Assembly: GCF_004792295.1 (NCBI RefSeq)
Contig: NZ_SRRY01000002.1
Location: forward strand, 496,001 to 560,000
Direction of reading: 5' to 3'
Source: Pseudoalteromonas sp. MEBiC 03607
GTDB lineage: Bacteria > Pseudomonadota > Gammaproteobacteria > Enterobacterales > Alteromonadaceae
Length of the DNA: 64,000 nt
Shown here: positions 11,120 to 19,754 of the stretch, one piece after another
How positions within the stretch are numbered: the stretch's first letter is position 1
Layout of the letters: each line of letters begins with the position of its first letter
Notes under the pieces: model-generated
Databases searched by the model: none
Told to the model about the DNA's origin: nothing
The model's input: the letters and a program-made list of their open reading frames with translations, nothing else
Translations under genes and position numbers: made by a program

Positions 11120-11896
11120 TTAAGCCTCACGCAACAGACTAAAATCTACCTCAGGCAAACTCTCAAAACCCGGACGTGCAAATAAATAACCTTGCATTAA
11201 ACTCACCCCAGCTTGGCGTAACCATTGATATTCCTCAATCGTTTCAATACCCTCAGCCAGCGTAGTGATATTTAATTCATCAAACATCGCAATACAATGG
11301 CTCACAATTGCTTGACGAGTTTTATTTAAATGAATATCTCTAATTAGTGCCATATCAAGCTTAATAATATTGCTTTGAAAGTCAGCCAATAAATTTAAAC
11401 CCGAATAACCAGAACCAAAATCATCCGTAGCCGTAATAAACCCCAACGACTGATAATATTCAACAACACGTTTAATGTGATTCGTGTCTTCAACTTGCTC
11501 AACCTCGGTAAATTCAAACATAATCTGCTCTACCGGAAAGTCATATTGTTTAGCTGCTTCAAGGGTTGTTCTAATACAGCGCTCAGGTTTGTAAATCGCG
11601 TTAGGTAAAAAGTTGATACTCAAAATAGAATCAAGCTTTAGCTTTGCTGCAAGCGAAATAGCTTTGATACGACAAAGTTGGTCGAAGGTATAGCGGTTCT
11701 CATCGTTCACTTGTGAGATAACAGAATAAGCCGACTCATTATTAGGCCCGCGAACTAATGCTTCATAACCAAAGATCTGCTTTGCTGCGCAGTCAATGAT
11801 AGGCTGAAAAGCCATGGTGAAATCAAAGCCAAGTTCTAGTTTGTCTTTACAGTTATTGCAACCTGTTGGCTGGCAATGAGTTTGCTTGTCGTGCAT
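11120..11896 (-). CDS. EAL-domain c-di-GMP phosphodiesterase
   Basis: A 258-residue, essentially single-domain EAL protein that would hydrolyse c-di-GMP to pGpG. The metal-binding and catalytic residues can be traced: EALVRG, the Asn in INFLPN, FEFTE, DDFGSGYSGLNLL, the Lys in IIKLDMALI, the Glu in TLAEGIE and the Gln in MQGYLFARP. An active enzyme is therefore expected. A short Cys-rich N-terminus (QPTGCNNCKDK) could bind metal or sense redox state. No membrane segment or sensor domain is present. GAGG precedes the ATG. It stands alone between two repeat arrays. Confidence 0.9.
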   Translation of the reverse strand: MHDKQTHCQPTGCNNCKDKLELGFDFTMAFQPIIDCAAKQIFGYEALVRGPNNESAYSVISQVNDENRYTFDQLCRIKAISLAAKLKLDSILSINFLPNAIYKPERCIRTTLEAAKQYDFPVEQIMFEFTEVEQVEDTNHIKRVVEYYQSLGFITATDDFGSGYSGLNLLADFQSNIIKLDMALIRDIHLNKTRQAIVSHCIAMFDELNITTLAEGIETIEEYQWLRQAGVSLMQGYLFARPGFESLPEVDFSLLREA

Positions 11897-12059
11897 GCTT
11901 ACCTCAGACTAAAGTCTTCTTAATACATAATAGTGCTAGTAAATTGCCAATTGTGCAATGTTGTTGAGTTAAAAGTATAAAACTATAGGGAAAATATGTA
12001 GCTGCCGTTTTACATAGTGTCAAACAGGCATTTATTTACTGTAGGTTCTTTATGCACAA

Positions 12060-12835
12060 TGAGATAATAGTTAAGCAAATTAGCTATTTTCCTCTAAAGC
12101 ACAGCGCCTCTATGTACTCTGTAGTTCAAAAATCCTTATGCACAAAGAGAAGAGAATGAGAAGACAATGAGGTATAAAGACTTACTTTTCTAAAGCGCAG
12201 CGTCTCTTACTCTCTTTGTGAGTATTGGTTTTCTCTGTGAAGCGCGAAGCGCCTCGGTGTTCTCTGTGGTTCAAAACTTTATGCACAAAGAGAAGTGAAT
12301 GAGAAAACAATGAGGTATTAAAACTTACTTCTTTAAAGCGTAGCGTCTCTTAGCCTCTTTGTGAGTATTGGTTTTACTCTGTGTAGCGCGCAGCGCCTCG
12401 ATGAACTCTGTGGTTCAAATATCTTTTTGCACAAAGAGAAGTGAATGAGAAAACGATGAGGTATAAAGACTTACTTCTCTAAAGCGAAGCGTCTCTTAGC
12501 CTCTTTGTGAGTATTGGTTTTACTCTGTGTAGCGCGCAGCGCCTCTATGTACTCTGTGGTTCCAATATTTTTTGCACAAAGAGAAGAGAATGAGAAGACA
12601 ATGAGATACTAGTTAAGCCAATTAGTTTTTACCTCTATAGCACAGCGCCTCATAAGCTCTTTGTGCATTAAGTTTCTCTGTGTAGCGCGAAGTGCCTCGG
12701 TGTACTCTGTGGTTCAATACCTTAATTCACAAAGAGAACTGAATGAGAAGACAATGAGATACTAGTTAATCCTATTAGTTTTTCCTCTAAAGCGCAGCGT
12801 CTCTTATCCTCTTTGTGAGTATTATTTCTTCAATA
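12060..12835. repeat. family A repeat array 4, about 145-bp tandem units
   Basis: The longest array. The word CACAAAGAGAA recurs at 12141, 12284, 12430, 12575 and 12728, giving periods of 143, 146, 145 and 153 bp. Each unit carries CACAAAGAG, GAATGAGAA(G/A)AC, AAGCG(C/A)AGCGTCTC, CTCTTTGTGAGTATT, CTCTGTGTAGCGCGCAGCGC and CTCTGTGGTTCAA. Within a unit the first word pairs with CTCTTTGTG about 75 nt later. The remainder of 11897-12971 is AT-rich; its last 100 bp should hold the methyltransferase promoter. Confidence 0.85.
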
Positions 12836-12971
12836 TTGTGCCTCATCTATTACGCTGGAGTATAAAAATATTTCCCGCCAAAAATACTTAAAATCAATTT
12901 GATATCTTTTTAGTACCTAGCTTTAATGGTATTTTAGCGCCAAGCAATCTTGCCCCTATAAAGGAAGTAAA

Positions 12972-13565
12972 ATGGCATCCAAAACCGTCGAATACTACAA
13001 CCAAAATGCGCAAGCATTTGTAGATGCCACACTCGATGTAGACCTCAATGAACTTTACGACGAATTCTTACCGCTGATCCCAAAAAAAGGCGCTTTACTC
13101 GATGCCGGTTGTGGCTCTGGCCGCGACGCTTTCATCTTTAAAGAGCGTGGTTATAGCGTAGATGCATTCGATATCAGCCCAGTTATGGCAAAGCTGGCGT
13201 CAGAATACTTAAATCAAGACGTAGCAGTAAGCAGCTTTCTAGAGCTAAACCACGTTGCCAAATACGACGGCATTTGGTGCTGCGCAAGCCTTATTCACGT
13301 AGCAAAAAACGATTTAACCGAAGCATTCAACAACCTTGCCCGCGCATTAAAGCCACAAGGCATCGTGTATGTATCGTTTAAATACGGCGACGGCGAGCGC
13401 GAACACAACGGTCGCGAATTTACCGACCTAAACGAACAAGCACTTGAGAACATAATTAAAGGCACAGACCTATTTATCCTCAAGTCGTGGCAAAGCGCCG
13501 ACCAACGCCCAGAGCGCGCCACAGAAACATGGCTAAACGCCATTTTGCATAGAAGAACGATATAG
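12972..13565 (+). CDS. class I SAM-dependent methyltransferase
   Basis: A 197-residue Rossmann-fold methyltransferase. Motif I is LLDAGCGSGRDA (about residues 42-53), the acidic end of strand beta-2 is VDAFDISPVM, and the post-motif region is DGIWCCASLIHV followed by LKPQGIVYVSFKYG. It looks like a small-molecule or TehB-like enzyme. No DNA-methylase NPPY/DPPY motif is visible, so the substrate is unknown. AAGGAAG lies just before the ATG. An 11-bp palindrome follows the gene. The next gene is an HNH nuclease on the same strand, 245 bp away, so co-transcription is uncertain. Confidence 0.88.
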   Translation: MASKTVEYYNQNAQAFVDATLDVDLNELYDEFLPLIPKKGALLDAGCGSGRDAFIFKERGYSVDAFDISPVMAKLASEYLNQDVAVSSFLELNHVAKYDGIWCCASLIHVAKNDLTEAFNNLARALKPQGIVYVSFKYGDGEREHNGREFTDLNEQALENIIKGTDLFILKSWQSADQRPERATETWLNAILHRRTI

Positions 13566-13573
13566 TAGTTTAT

Positions 13574-13597
13574 TGCGGTATAGCAGGCTATACCGCA
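13574..13597. promoter_or_regulatory. perfect 11-bp palindrome after the methyltransferase gene
   Basis: TGCGGTATAGC (13574-13584), AG, GCTATACCGCA (13587-13597). The 2-nt centre is too small for a normal RNA loop and no T run follows. An operator-like or cruciform site is as likely as a terminator. Confidence 0.5.
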
Positions 13598-13810
13598 GCT
13601 CCCCCAATATTGTATGGGTTTTAAAGAGTAACTCTACCTAAAATCCTATATTTGCAATAGCTTTTCATGCTAGATTGTTCCTAAACTAAATCGCCAATAT
13701 TCAAGCTACAACAATGCGTTATGAGCATAAGTGGCAAATAAGTCGGCGTAAACAGGGAACGGTTCATGAACTTTAAAGCACTTTTCAAAAGTACACATAA
13801 GGCTTGATTG

Positions 13811-14890
13811 ATGATGGCCATGCAGCAGCAACTCGATTTTATTGCTTACATTCAGCGCATGCTGGTGGAAGGCGATTTTAGTGCGACATATAAGTTTGCA
13901 CTATTGCATGCGTTGGCTGATGTTTGTGTTGAGCAACCAATGATGTATGAGGCTAGCGAGTTAAACATTGATCTTGCTAAGCTAGCTGAAAAGTTAATAG
14001 AGCTTTATTGGCACCATGCTGTGCCATTTTCTTCTGCTCACAGTGGTGAAAGTGCTTTACTAAAACAAAACTCGGGTGCGCAATCAAAAGTAATTGCGGT
14101 GCTATATGAGTGCCAGCAAAACAATATTCGTAGCTTGCGCCAGCTTAAATTAAGCCCTTACTGGCATACCACTTACAAAGCAGCTTTAGACACGTTAAAA
14201 ACAGGCCCGTTGTGGCGCTTACAAATTCTTGCTAAACAAGAAGAGTGCTTTTTATATCCGCACACAAAAGGCAAAAGCTATATTACTCTAAACGCAGGCA
14301 TAGCTGCTTGCTTTAGACGCTTTTACGATTTAGTTGTCTATTTAGCTAAAAATGCATGGCTACAAAAGATTCAAAGCATCAAGCACAATCAAGCACTTAT
14401 TGGCCCGCAAAGCCAACTGCATGACTTTTTATTTGGTTTTGACCGCACAGCACTAAACAAAGCAAAACCAATTTTAGTCGAAATACAAAAAGGCCAGTGT
14501 TTTTATTGTCAAAAGCCACTCACAAGCGCGATAGAAGTTGATCACTTTATTCCCTTTGCCCGCTACGCTAACGATTTAGGCCATAATTTTGTTGCCGCCC
14601 ATCGAAGTTGTAATAACAGTAAACGTGACTTTTTAGCTGCACAATTACACCGTGAACGTTGGCAAGATCAAAACCTAGATCGCCACAGTCAGCTGCTCAC
14701 TGATGAACTAACTCGCTATTTTCATTGTGATGTAGATAAATCCCTTGCAGTAAGCAATTGGGCATACCAAGTTGCTAGCAGCAATGGCGCAAAACTTTGG
14801 CTTGCAAAAGATAGGTTCGAGTTGGCGGGAAGTAAAAATGTCCACGCGTTAGATTTAGTCGCGCAGACAAATCACTTATATGATTTTTAA
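13811..14890 (+). CDS. HNH endonuclease-domain protein
   Basis: About 359 residues. The N-terminal 210 residues are helical with no recognised domain. The C-terminal part has a zinc-type HNH nuclease: CFYCQKPL (CxxC), EVDHFIPFAR (catalytic Asp-His), then NFVAAHRSCNNSKRD with the second zinc half-site and the last Asn/His. Such HNH domains cut DNA nonspecifically or as part of restriction and defence modules. It lies near a methyltransferase and a NERD nuclease and close to large repeat arrays, so a defence role is a reasonable hypothesis. The ATG at 13811 has AAGG 8 nt upstream; 13814 and 13820 are other in-frame ATGs. Confidence 0.8.
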   Translation: MMAMQQQLDFIAYIQRMLVEGDFSATYKFALLHALADVCVEQPMMYEASELNIDLAKLAEKLIELYWHHAVPFSSAHSGESALLKQNSGAQSKVIAVLYECQQNNIRSLRQLKLSPYWHTTYKAALDTLKTGPLWRLQILAKQEECFLYPHTKGKSYITLNAGIAACFRRFYDLVVYLAKNAWLQKIQSIKHNQALIGPQSQLHDFLFGFDRTALNKAKPILVEIQKGQCFYCQKPLTSAIEVDHFIPFARYANDLGHNFVAAHRSCNNSKRDFLAAQLHRERWQDQNLDRHSQLLTDELTRYFHCDVDKSLAVSNWAYQVASSNGAKLWLAKDRFELAGSKNVHALDLVAQTNHLYDF

Positions 14891-15218
14891 AAGGTCTAGG
14901 TTTTAATTTTATATATCTTATTGAAATAAAATACCAATAGATCATTGTTTGGTTGCAGGCGAGTGCTGTGAAAAAGAGAAGCTTTTAACGAGAGGGTATG
15001 GATATCCGAGCTTGGGTGCGTACAGGGATGTGTAATTGTGCCTATCTATGTTGGTTACGTTCATTTAATTTTTTCAAAATGAGGGAACAGTGCGAACCCA
15101 GGGCGCCGAGAGATTCCAAAGAGAAGTCGGCGTTTACTTATCTTTGGTTGCCGTCGCCAACGCGACATTATTAAATAATTGATGTATAAAGAGGGAGTTA
15201 ACTGAACAAGGACCTGAA
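14891..15218. other. 328-bp gap with a GC-richer stretch of unknown nature
   Basis: Most of 14960-15175 differs in composition from the AT-rich surroundings. It contains GGGTGCGTACAGGGATG, CAGTGCGAACCCAGGGCG and CCAAAGA (15116-15122) ... TCTTTGG (15141-15147), which can pair. It looks like a degenerate dispersed element or a structured RNA. No ORF is credible. A good SD (AAGGACC) at the end serves the next gene. Confidence 0.35.
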
Positions 15219-16091
15219 ATGGATAACTTCATAGCACAAGGACTCAGCCTCTTATTTGTAATAGGAGGAATATATTCAATATTGGGTGTTATTTTTTTTA
15301 GAGTATGGCTTCATCAGAAGCAAGCCAAATTACCCGTAGATAGAAAAAAGTTTACTCGAGTAGCCGCACAAACACTTAACGATCAAGTAAACGATAAGGT
15401 CTTTAATGTTGTTGGTTACATAGGTTTAGCTGCATTGATTATTACAATGCCGTTTGCCCTCAAAGGGATTACCGAAATGTTGGCAAGCGGTCAATTGAAC
15501 TACTTTTTTATAATTGTAATTATTGTCGGTTTAATTTACACCGCCAGAAAATCGTGGTTTGAATCAGACCAGTTAATTAAACTAAAACTAGGGCGAGATG
15601 CTGAGTTAGCTGTTGCATCTGAATTAATTGAGCTTCAATCTCATGGGTATCAAATATTTCATGATATTCAAGCTGATGGGTTTAATATTGATCACTTAGT
15701 TATTGGGCCTAATGGTGTTTTTGCGATTGAAACAAAAGGAAGGCATAAGCGCGTTAAAGATGATACAAACTACAAAGTCCGATTCGAAAATAATCTACTT
15801 GCCTTTCCATCTTGGAATGAAAACAAGCCAATTGAACAGGCAGAAATACAAGCAAATTGGGTTTATAAATGGTTAAGTGAAGCAACTGGTTTTCAAACAA
15901 AAATAACCCCAATATTGTGCTTTCCAGGTTGGTTTATAGAGTTGAAGCAGCGACCACCATTTCCTATTGTTTCCCATAGACAGTTAGCAAAAACTATATT
16001 GTCGATGCGCCAAAACCAAATAGATGGAGCTATGCAAAAAGCTATTTGCTATCAAGCTGTGCAAAGAAGCTTAAATATTTCTAAGGTTTAA
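15219..16091 (+). CDS. membrane-anchored NERD-domain nuclease-like protein
   Basis: A 290-residue protein. Three hydrophobic segments at about residues 5-30, 65-88 and 92-112 anchor it in the inner membrane. A cytoplasmic NERD (nuclease-related) domain follows: LGRDAELAVASEL, HDIQADGFNIDHLVIGPNGV and FAIETKGRHK. The Asp of NIDH and the Glu-x-Lys of ETK fit the PD-(D/E)xK catalytic core. NERD proteins are thought to act in DNA processing, but few have been studied biochemically. Start supported by AAGGACC. It is downstream of the HNH gene and upstream of a Cys-rich envelope protein; functional linkage is unproven. Confidence 0.85.
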   Translation: MDNFIAQGLSLLFVIGGIYSILGVIFFRVWLHQKQAKLPVDRKKFTRVAAQTLNDQVNDKVFNVVGYIGLAALIITMPFALKGITEMLASGQLNYFFIIVIIVGLIYTARKSWFESDQLIKLKLGRDAELAVASELIELQSHGYQIFHDIQADGFNIDHLVIGPNGVFAIETKGRHKRVKDDTNYKVRFENNLLAFPSWNENKPIEQAEIQANWVYKWLSEATGFQTKITPILCFPGWFIELKQRPPFPIVSHRQLAKTILSMRQNQIDGAMQKAICYQAVQRSLNISKV

Positions 16092-16243
16092 TTGATAGAG
16101 ACTAAATTTAATGCTTATTTTGAGTAGGCAATTTGCATCGGAAGTTTTCTAAAGCGATTGTTTTGGCTAGCTTCTATCGAATAAATATCTCCCTTGCTAA
16201 CACATAGGGAGTAATTACAACCAAATTACACAGATGTAATGTT

Positions 16244-16969
16244 ATGAATAAATGGATTTTATTACTCGCTATTTTGCTTGCGAGTTTCAACACGGTTGCT
16301 GAAGAGCAATATTCAAAAAGTCGCTGCGATAGTATAGAGGCTGAGCGCGAGGGCATTCGTAAAAGAATGAATCGTAGCTATACGGCTAAGCAAGGTGAAC
16401 GTTGGAATCAACGTTTAGATGAGCTTTTTACGCTGCTGGCGAGACACTGCAAACACCCAAAAAGAAGTACTGGTAATGGCGGTAATTATACGTATCGCTC
16501 GAACCCTACCGCACTTTTAAACACCAAAGTACATAACTCTACGGTGTATTCAAATTCATATAATGACGATAAAAAGCGCCATGCTTGGGGGCAATTTTAT
16601 CAATTACCTGATCGTTGTAGAGCGAAAGATATGGAGCAAGCTGATTTTGTATGGTGTAGCGAAAATAAAGCAGAGCAAAAGGCGCTATTTGAATCTGCTT
16701 GGAGTGGTAAAGCTAAAGCAGACTATAAAGATATTGTTATAACAGTAAAGCCAACCATTACAGTAATAAATACAAACAAAGTCACAAGCCAAGTTGCAAT
16801 AAATAGCCCGATAATCGAAGCACCCATTAAACAAGCTTCAACTCCTTTAAATGAGAGTGTTGGTCCGCAATTAACAAAGTTGAATGACCTTAAAATTTGG
16901 CAATTAGCCTTGGCTGGCATAGCGGCCATGCTGTTTGTGTTTGGTCTTTATCGTTGGTTTAAAGATTGA
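16244..16969 (+). CDS. Cys-rich membrane-anchored envelope protein, paralogue 1
   Basis: A 241-residue protein of unknown function. Signal peptide MNKWILLLAILLASFNTVAEE, then a charged helical hairpin held between two Cys 40 residues apart (RCDSIEAEREG ... LLARHC). A second module WGQFYQLPDRCRAKDM ... WCSENK has a second Cys pair 12 residues apart, then a Thr/Val/Ile-rich stretch and a C-terminal membrane helix LALAGIAAMLFVFGLYRWF. Both Cys spacings and the WxxFYxxPxRCxxK/WCxENK motif recur in the protein encoded at 20778, so the two are paralogues. The domain probably lies in the periplasm with disulfides. Weak SD. Confidence 0.7.
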   Translation: MNKWILLLAILLASFNTVAEEQYSKSRCDSIEAEREGIRKRMNRSYTAKQGERWNQRLDELFTLLARHCKHPKRSTGNGGNYTYRSNPTALLNTKVHNSTVYSNSYNDDKKRHAWGQFYQLPDRCRAKDMEQADFVWCSENKAEQKALFESAWSGKAKADYKDIVITVKPTITVINTNKVTSQVAINSPIIEAPIKQASTPLNESVGPQLTKLNDLKIWQLALAGIAAMLFVFGLYRWFKD

Positions 16970-16976
16970 GTTATTT

Positions 16977-17047
16977 GACGGGCTAAAGCCCGACCTACAA
17001 TGCCTCGCAACTCGCAACTCGCAACTCGCAACTCGCATCTCGCAACT
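16977..17047 (+). repeat. REP-like hairpin plus CTCGCAA tandem repeat
   Basis: The palindrome CGGGCTAAAGCCCG (16979-16992), followed by ACCTACAA, is a compact REP-like hairpin. A heptamer CTCGCAA is then repeated six times at 17004-17045 with one variant. The tandem ends at the stop codon of the convergent LysR gene (17046). Confidence 0.75.
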
Positions 17048-17900
17048 AAAGCCCTAATATTTCTCCTTGCAAGCTTGGTGAGTCTGCAATACTGGTTTGG
17101 AGTTGTTCTATCAACAACTGGGCATTCGCTGATGGTGTGCGTGAATGTGGCCAGAGGGCGTAAATTGGCCTTGCGGGAATACTGTGGGGGGAGTCGATAT
17201 AACTAAAGTTGCTGGTGTCTTCTATGCAGCAAATTTCGCTCATGGGTAGTAAGCCAATGCCATAGCCTGCTTCAACCATTTTTCTGGCGATTGTAATATC
17301 AAAACAAAAACTTATGTGTTCATACTCGGTTTTTAATTTGTTTAGCAAACCGCTGGGGAGTTGTGACTCTGAATAGGGCAGTATCAACCTTGATGTTGGA
17401 GCATCTTTCTTTTTAATCAGCTTTATTGCGATCATGCCTAGGCGCTTTTGAAAATAACTTGAGTCTTGTTGTTCGCCGATGCGAATAGCTAAGTCAAAAC
17501 GTTTTTGGCTTAGTTGGCTGTTGGCATTACTTGGGTAAATGTGGAGGTTTAGCGTAGGGTTTGCCATCGCAAACTGATTAACTGCACTCATCAGTGGGCC
17601 CGCAATGATGTTTTGTGGGCACAACAGGTAAAACTCTTTTGCAGCGGGCGAGTCATTTAATTGCTCAAGCTGGCTGTTAAGAGCAAGCACTTGTTCGCCT
17701 AACTCGTTATACAGTGATTCGCCTTTGGCGGTTAACACAATGCCTCGGGCTGTGCGTTGCAGTAATGGCTCAGCGAGTTTTTCTTCTAACGCCTGAATGC
17801 GCCTTGATAGGGTCGATAGATTCAGTCCTAAATCTTTTGCTGTTTGGCTCATGCTTTTACGGCGCGCTATTTCAATAAATAAATGCAGATCATCCAGCAT
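17046..17900 (-). CDS. LysR-family transcriptional regulator
   Basis: A 284-residue LysR regulator. The N-terminal winged helix-turn-helix is clear (LHLFIEIARRKSMSQTAKDL, then STLSRRIQALEEKL), followed by a coiled linker and a periplasmic-binding-like effector domain. It diverges from the DUF2798/monooxygenase pair across 81 bp, the standard layout for a LysR regulator and its target operon; that regulation is inferred. AGGGAG precedes the ATG. Its 3' end runs straight into the CTCGCAA repeat. Confidence 0.93.
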   Translation of the reverse strand: MLDDLHLFIEIARRKSMSQTAKDLGLNLSTLSRRIQALEEKLAEPLLQRTARGIVLTAKGESLYNELGEQVLALNSQLEQLNDSPAAKEFYLLCPQNIIAGPLMSAVNQFAMANPTLNLHIYPSNANSQLSQKRFDLAIRIGEQQDSSYFQKRLGMIAIKLIKKKDAPTSRLILPYSESQLPSGLLNKLKTEYEHISFCFDITIARKMVEAGYGIGLLPMSEICCIEDTSNFSYIDSPHSIPARPIYALWPHSRTPSANAQLLIEQLQTSIADSPSLQGEILGL

Positions 17901-17981
17901 ACGACTCCCTCAATCTTAGTTTGCATTTTCGTGACTGTTGCCACTTAGCCTGTGCAAATATAGTAACGCCAAGGAGGACAT

Positions 17982-18203
17982 ATGAAAATTCATTTTACTT
18001 TTACTGCGGCATTTTCGTTTTTAATGTCGTTTTTACTTTCGGCATGGGTCACTTATGTCAACTTAGGGCTGAGCGATACATTTTTTCTAAGTTGGATGAA
18101 GGCGTTTGCTAATGCGTGGCCTGCTGCGTTTGTTGTGGCTTTTACGGTTGCCCCGCCTATTCGGGCATTGGTTTTAAAGTTATTTAGTAAGGATTCAGTA
18201 TGA
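17982..18203 (+). CDS. DUF2798 family small membrane protein
   Basis: A 73-residue protein with two membrane helices (FTAAFSFLMSFLLSAWVTYV and AFANAWPAAFVVAFTVAPPI), the usual layout of DUF2798. The function of the family is unknown. A strong AAGGAGG precedes the ATG. It overlaps the next gene by 4 nt (ATGA), so the two form a translationally coupled operon divergent from the LysR gene. Confidence 0.82.
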   Translation: MKIHFTFTAAFSFLMSFLLSAWVTYVNLGLSDTFFLSWMKAFANAWPAAFVVAFTVAPPIRALVLKLFSKDSV

Positions 18204-18490
18204 TTAATATCGTGGCAAAAATTACCCCAAAGGCTGCATTATTTGATGACTGTAAAGGGCGTTTACAGGGCATTTTAGCAGCCACTCGTGCAGAGCCTGG
18301 TTGTAATCGTTTTGAGTTGTTTGCGAGCAAAGAGCAGCGTTGTTTGTTTTTAGTTGAGCAGTTTGAATCGCAAGCTGCCCTTGATGAGCATTATGCTCAG
18401 CCTTATACCAAAGCTGTGTTCGCGTTTTATGAGAATGCCTTTGCGGAGCCAGTTGAGGTAGAGAAGGTGGAGAAGGTGGAGGAGCTTTAG
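18200..18490 (+). CDS. antibiotic biosynthesis monooxygenase (ABM) domain protein
   Basis: A 96-residue protein of the dimeric ferredoxin-like ABM/YgiN type: INIVAKITPKAALFDDCKG, then RAEPGCNRFELF, LFLVEQFESQAALDEHY and a final helix. Relatives act as quinol monooxygenases or stress-related small-molecule oxygenases without a cofactor. It is coupled to the DUF2798 gene by an ATGA overlap. The last ten residues (VEKVEKVEEL) come from a 9-bp GAGAAGGTG-type duplication abutting repeat array 5, so the C-terminus may have been altered by repeat insertion. Confidence 0.85.
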   Translation: MINIVAKITPKAALFDDCKGRLQGILAATRAEPGCNRFELFASKEQRCLFLVEQFESQAALDEHYAQPYTKAVFAFYENAFAEPVEVEKVEKVEEL

Positions 18491-19240
18491 ATTTAATATT
18501 CACAAAGAGGGTAAGAGGCGCTGCGCTTTAGAGGACTCCTTGTCTTTCTCTATGCTCTCTATGTCCTCTGTGGTTCGAAAAAAGTTAGTCTCGATAAATA
18601 GGTTACTGGCTGCGTCTGAGAAGAAGGTTGGAGAAGTTAATTTGGGTTTCCTCGTTGTCTTCTCATTCACTTCTCTTTGTGAATATAGATATTTGAACCA
18701 CAGAGGGCACCGAGGCGCTGCGCGCTTCACAGAGAAACTTAATGCACAAAGAGATTAAGAGGCGCTTCGCTTTAGAGGACTCCTTGTCTTTCTCTGTGCT
18801 CTTTATGTCCTCTGTGGTTCGAAAAAAGATCTAGCGAACAGTTAGTCTCGATAAATAGATTACTTGGCTGTGTCTGAGAAGAAGGTTGGAGAAGTTAATT
18901 TGGGTTTCCTCGTTGTCTTCTCATTCACTTCTCTTTGTGAATAAAGATATTTGAACCACAGAGTTCACCGAGGCGCTGCGCTTTAGAGAACTCCTTGTAT
19001 TCCTCTGTGCTCTCTATGTCCTCTGTGGTTCGAAAAAAGATCTAGCGAACAGTTAGTCTCGATAAATAGATTACTTGGCTGCGTCTGAGAAGAAGGTTGG
19101 TGAAGTTAATTTGGGTTTCCTCGTTGTCTTCTCATTCACTTCTCTTTGTGAATAAAGATATTTGAACCACAAAGTTTGTCTTTCTCTGTGCTCTCTATGT
19201 CCTCTGTGGTTCGAAAAAAGATCTAGCAAATCGCTCGTCT
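18491..19240. repeat. family A repeat array 5, mostly opposite orientation
   Basis: Three or more units read in reverse relative to arrays 3 and 4. A 50-bp block ending TTCTCATTCACTTCTCTTTG recurs near 18660, 18920 and 19130. Each is followed by AACCACAGAG and later by CCTCTGTGGTTCGAAAAAAG. Spacing is 210-260 bp. The blocks are almost identical, so duplication is recent. Frames through it give low-complexity peptides only. Coordinates 19241-19341 hold the terminator listed next. Confidence 0.82.
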
Positions 19241-19282
19241 CTAAATTTAAACCCACGAAACACGTTTTACTTTGATAGGAAA

Positions 19283-19325
19283 AAACTAGGCTACTGGGGA
19301 AGTACAGCTATTCGTAGCCTAGTTT
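19283..19325 (-). terminator. terminator of the 19342-19647 gene
   Basis: Twelve-bp stem AAACTAGGCTAC (19283-19294) and GTAGCCTAGTTT (19314-19325). On the minus strand it is followed by a T run. Confidence 0.8.
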
Positions 19326-19341
19326 AACAAGGTTGAAATGG

Positions 19342-19647
19342 TTACAGCATATGCAGGATTTGCTTGGCCTTTTTGCGGGTTAAACACGCGGCCATTGGGC
19401 GTTTTGCAAATAGCTTGGCTGAAACTGTTTGTTCTTTGCCCATGTATTGGTTATGCAGTGTTTGCACATTGACTTTACAGGTCACCGAATGGCTGTTTTC
19501 TACATAGCGAATTTCTACTCGCTCTACTTTTTTAATTAAGTTTTTATAAGGGTAGCCTTCATCGGTATCAAGCTGAGTAATTACGGGTTGATTGGCATAA
19601 CTAAAGCTTGTGGCAACTATAAGTAATAAAATAAGTAAGTATTTCAT
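19342..19647 (-). CDS. small secreted hypothetical protein
   Basis: A 101-residue protein with a clear signal peptide (MKYLLILLLIVATSFSYA). The mature part is basic, with two Cys (SVTCKV and AACLTRKKAKQ) that could form a disulfide. No family was recognised. AAGGAC lies before the ATG and its own terminator follows, so it is a monocistronic envelope gene. It is divergent from the LysR gene at 19755 across 107 bp, which could be its regulator. Confidence 0.7.
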   Translation of the reverse strand: MKYLLILLLIVATSFSYANQPVITQLDTDEGYPYKNLIKKVERVEIRYVENSHSVTCKVNVQTLHNQYMGKEQTVSAKLFAKRPMAACLTRKKAKQILHML

Positions 19648-19754
19648 GGTGGTTGTCCTTGTCTTGTCGCGGTTGGCAATATGAGTATTACTCGTGTTAC
19701 CACTACTGACAAACGATTAAAAATTGCCTATGCTTAAGTTTTTATTAATCATAA

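Noticed and set aside
12060..12835. CRISPR array
   Set aside because: The repeats are imperfect, much longer than CRISPR repeats (about 145-bp units), have no uniform spacers and no cas genes nearby.
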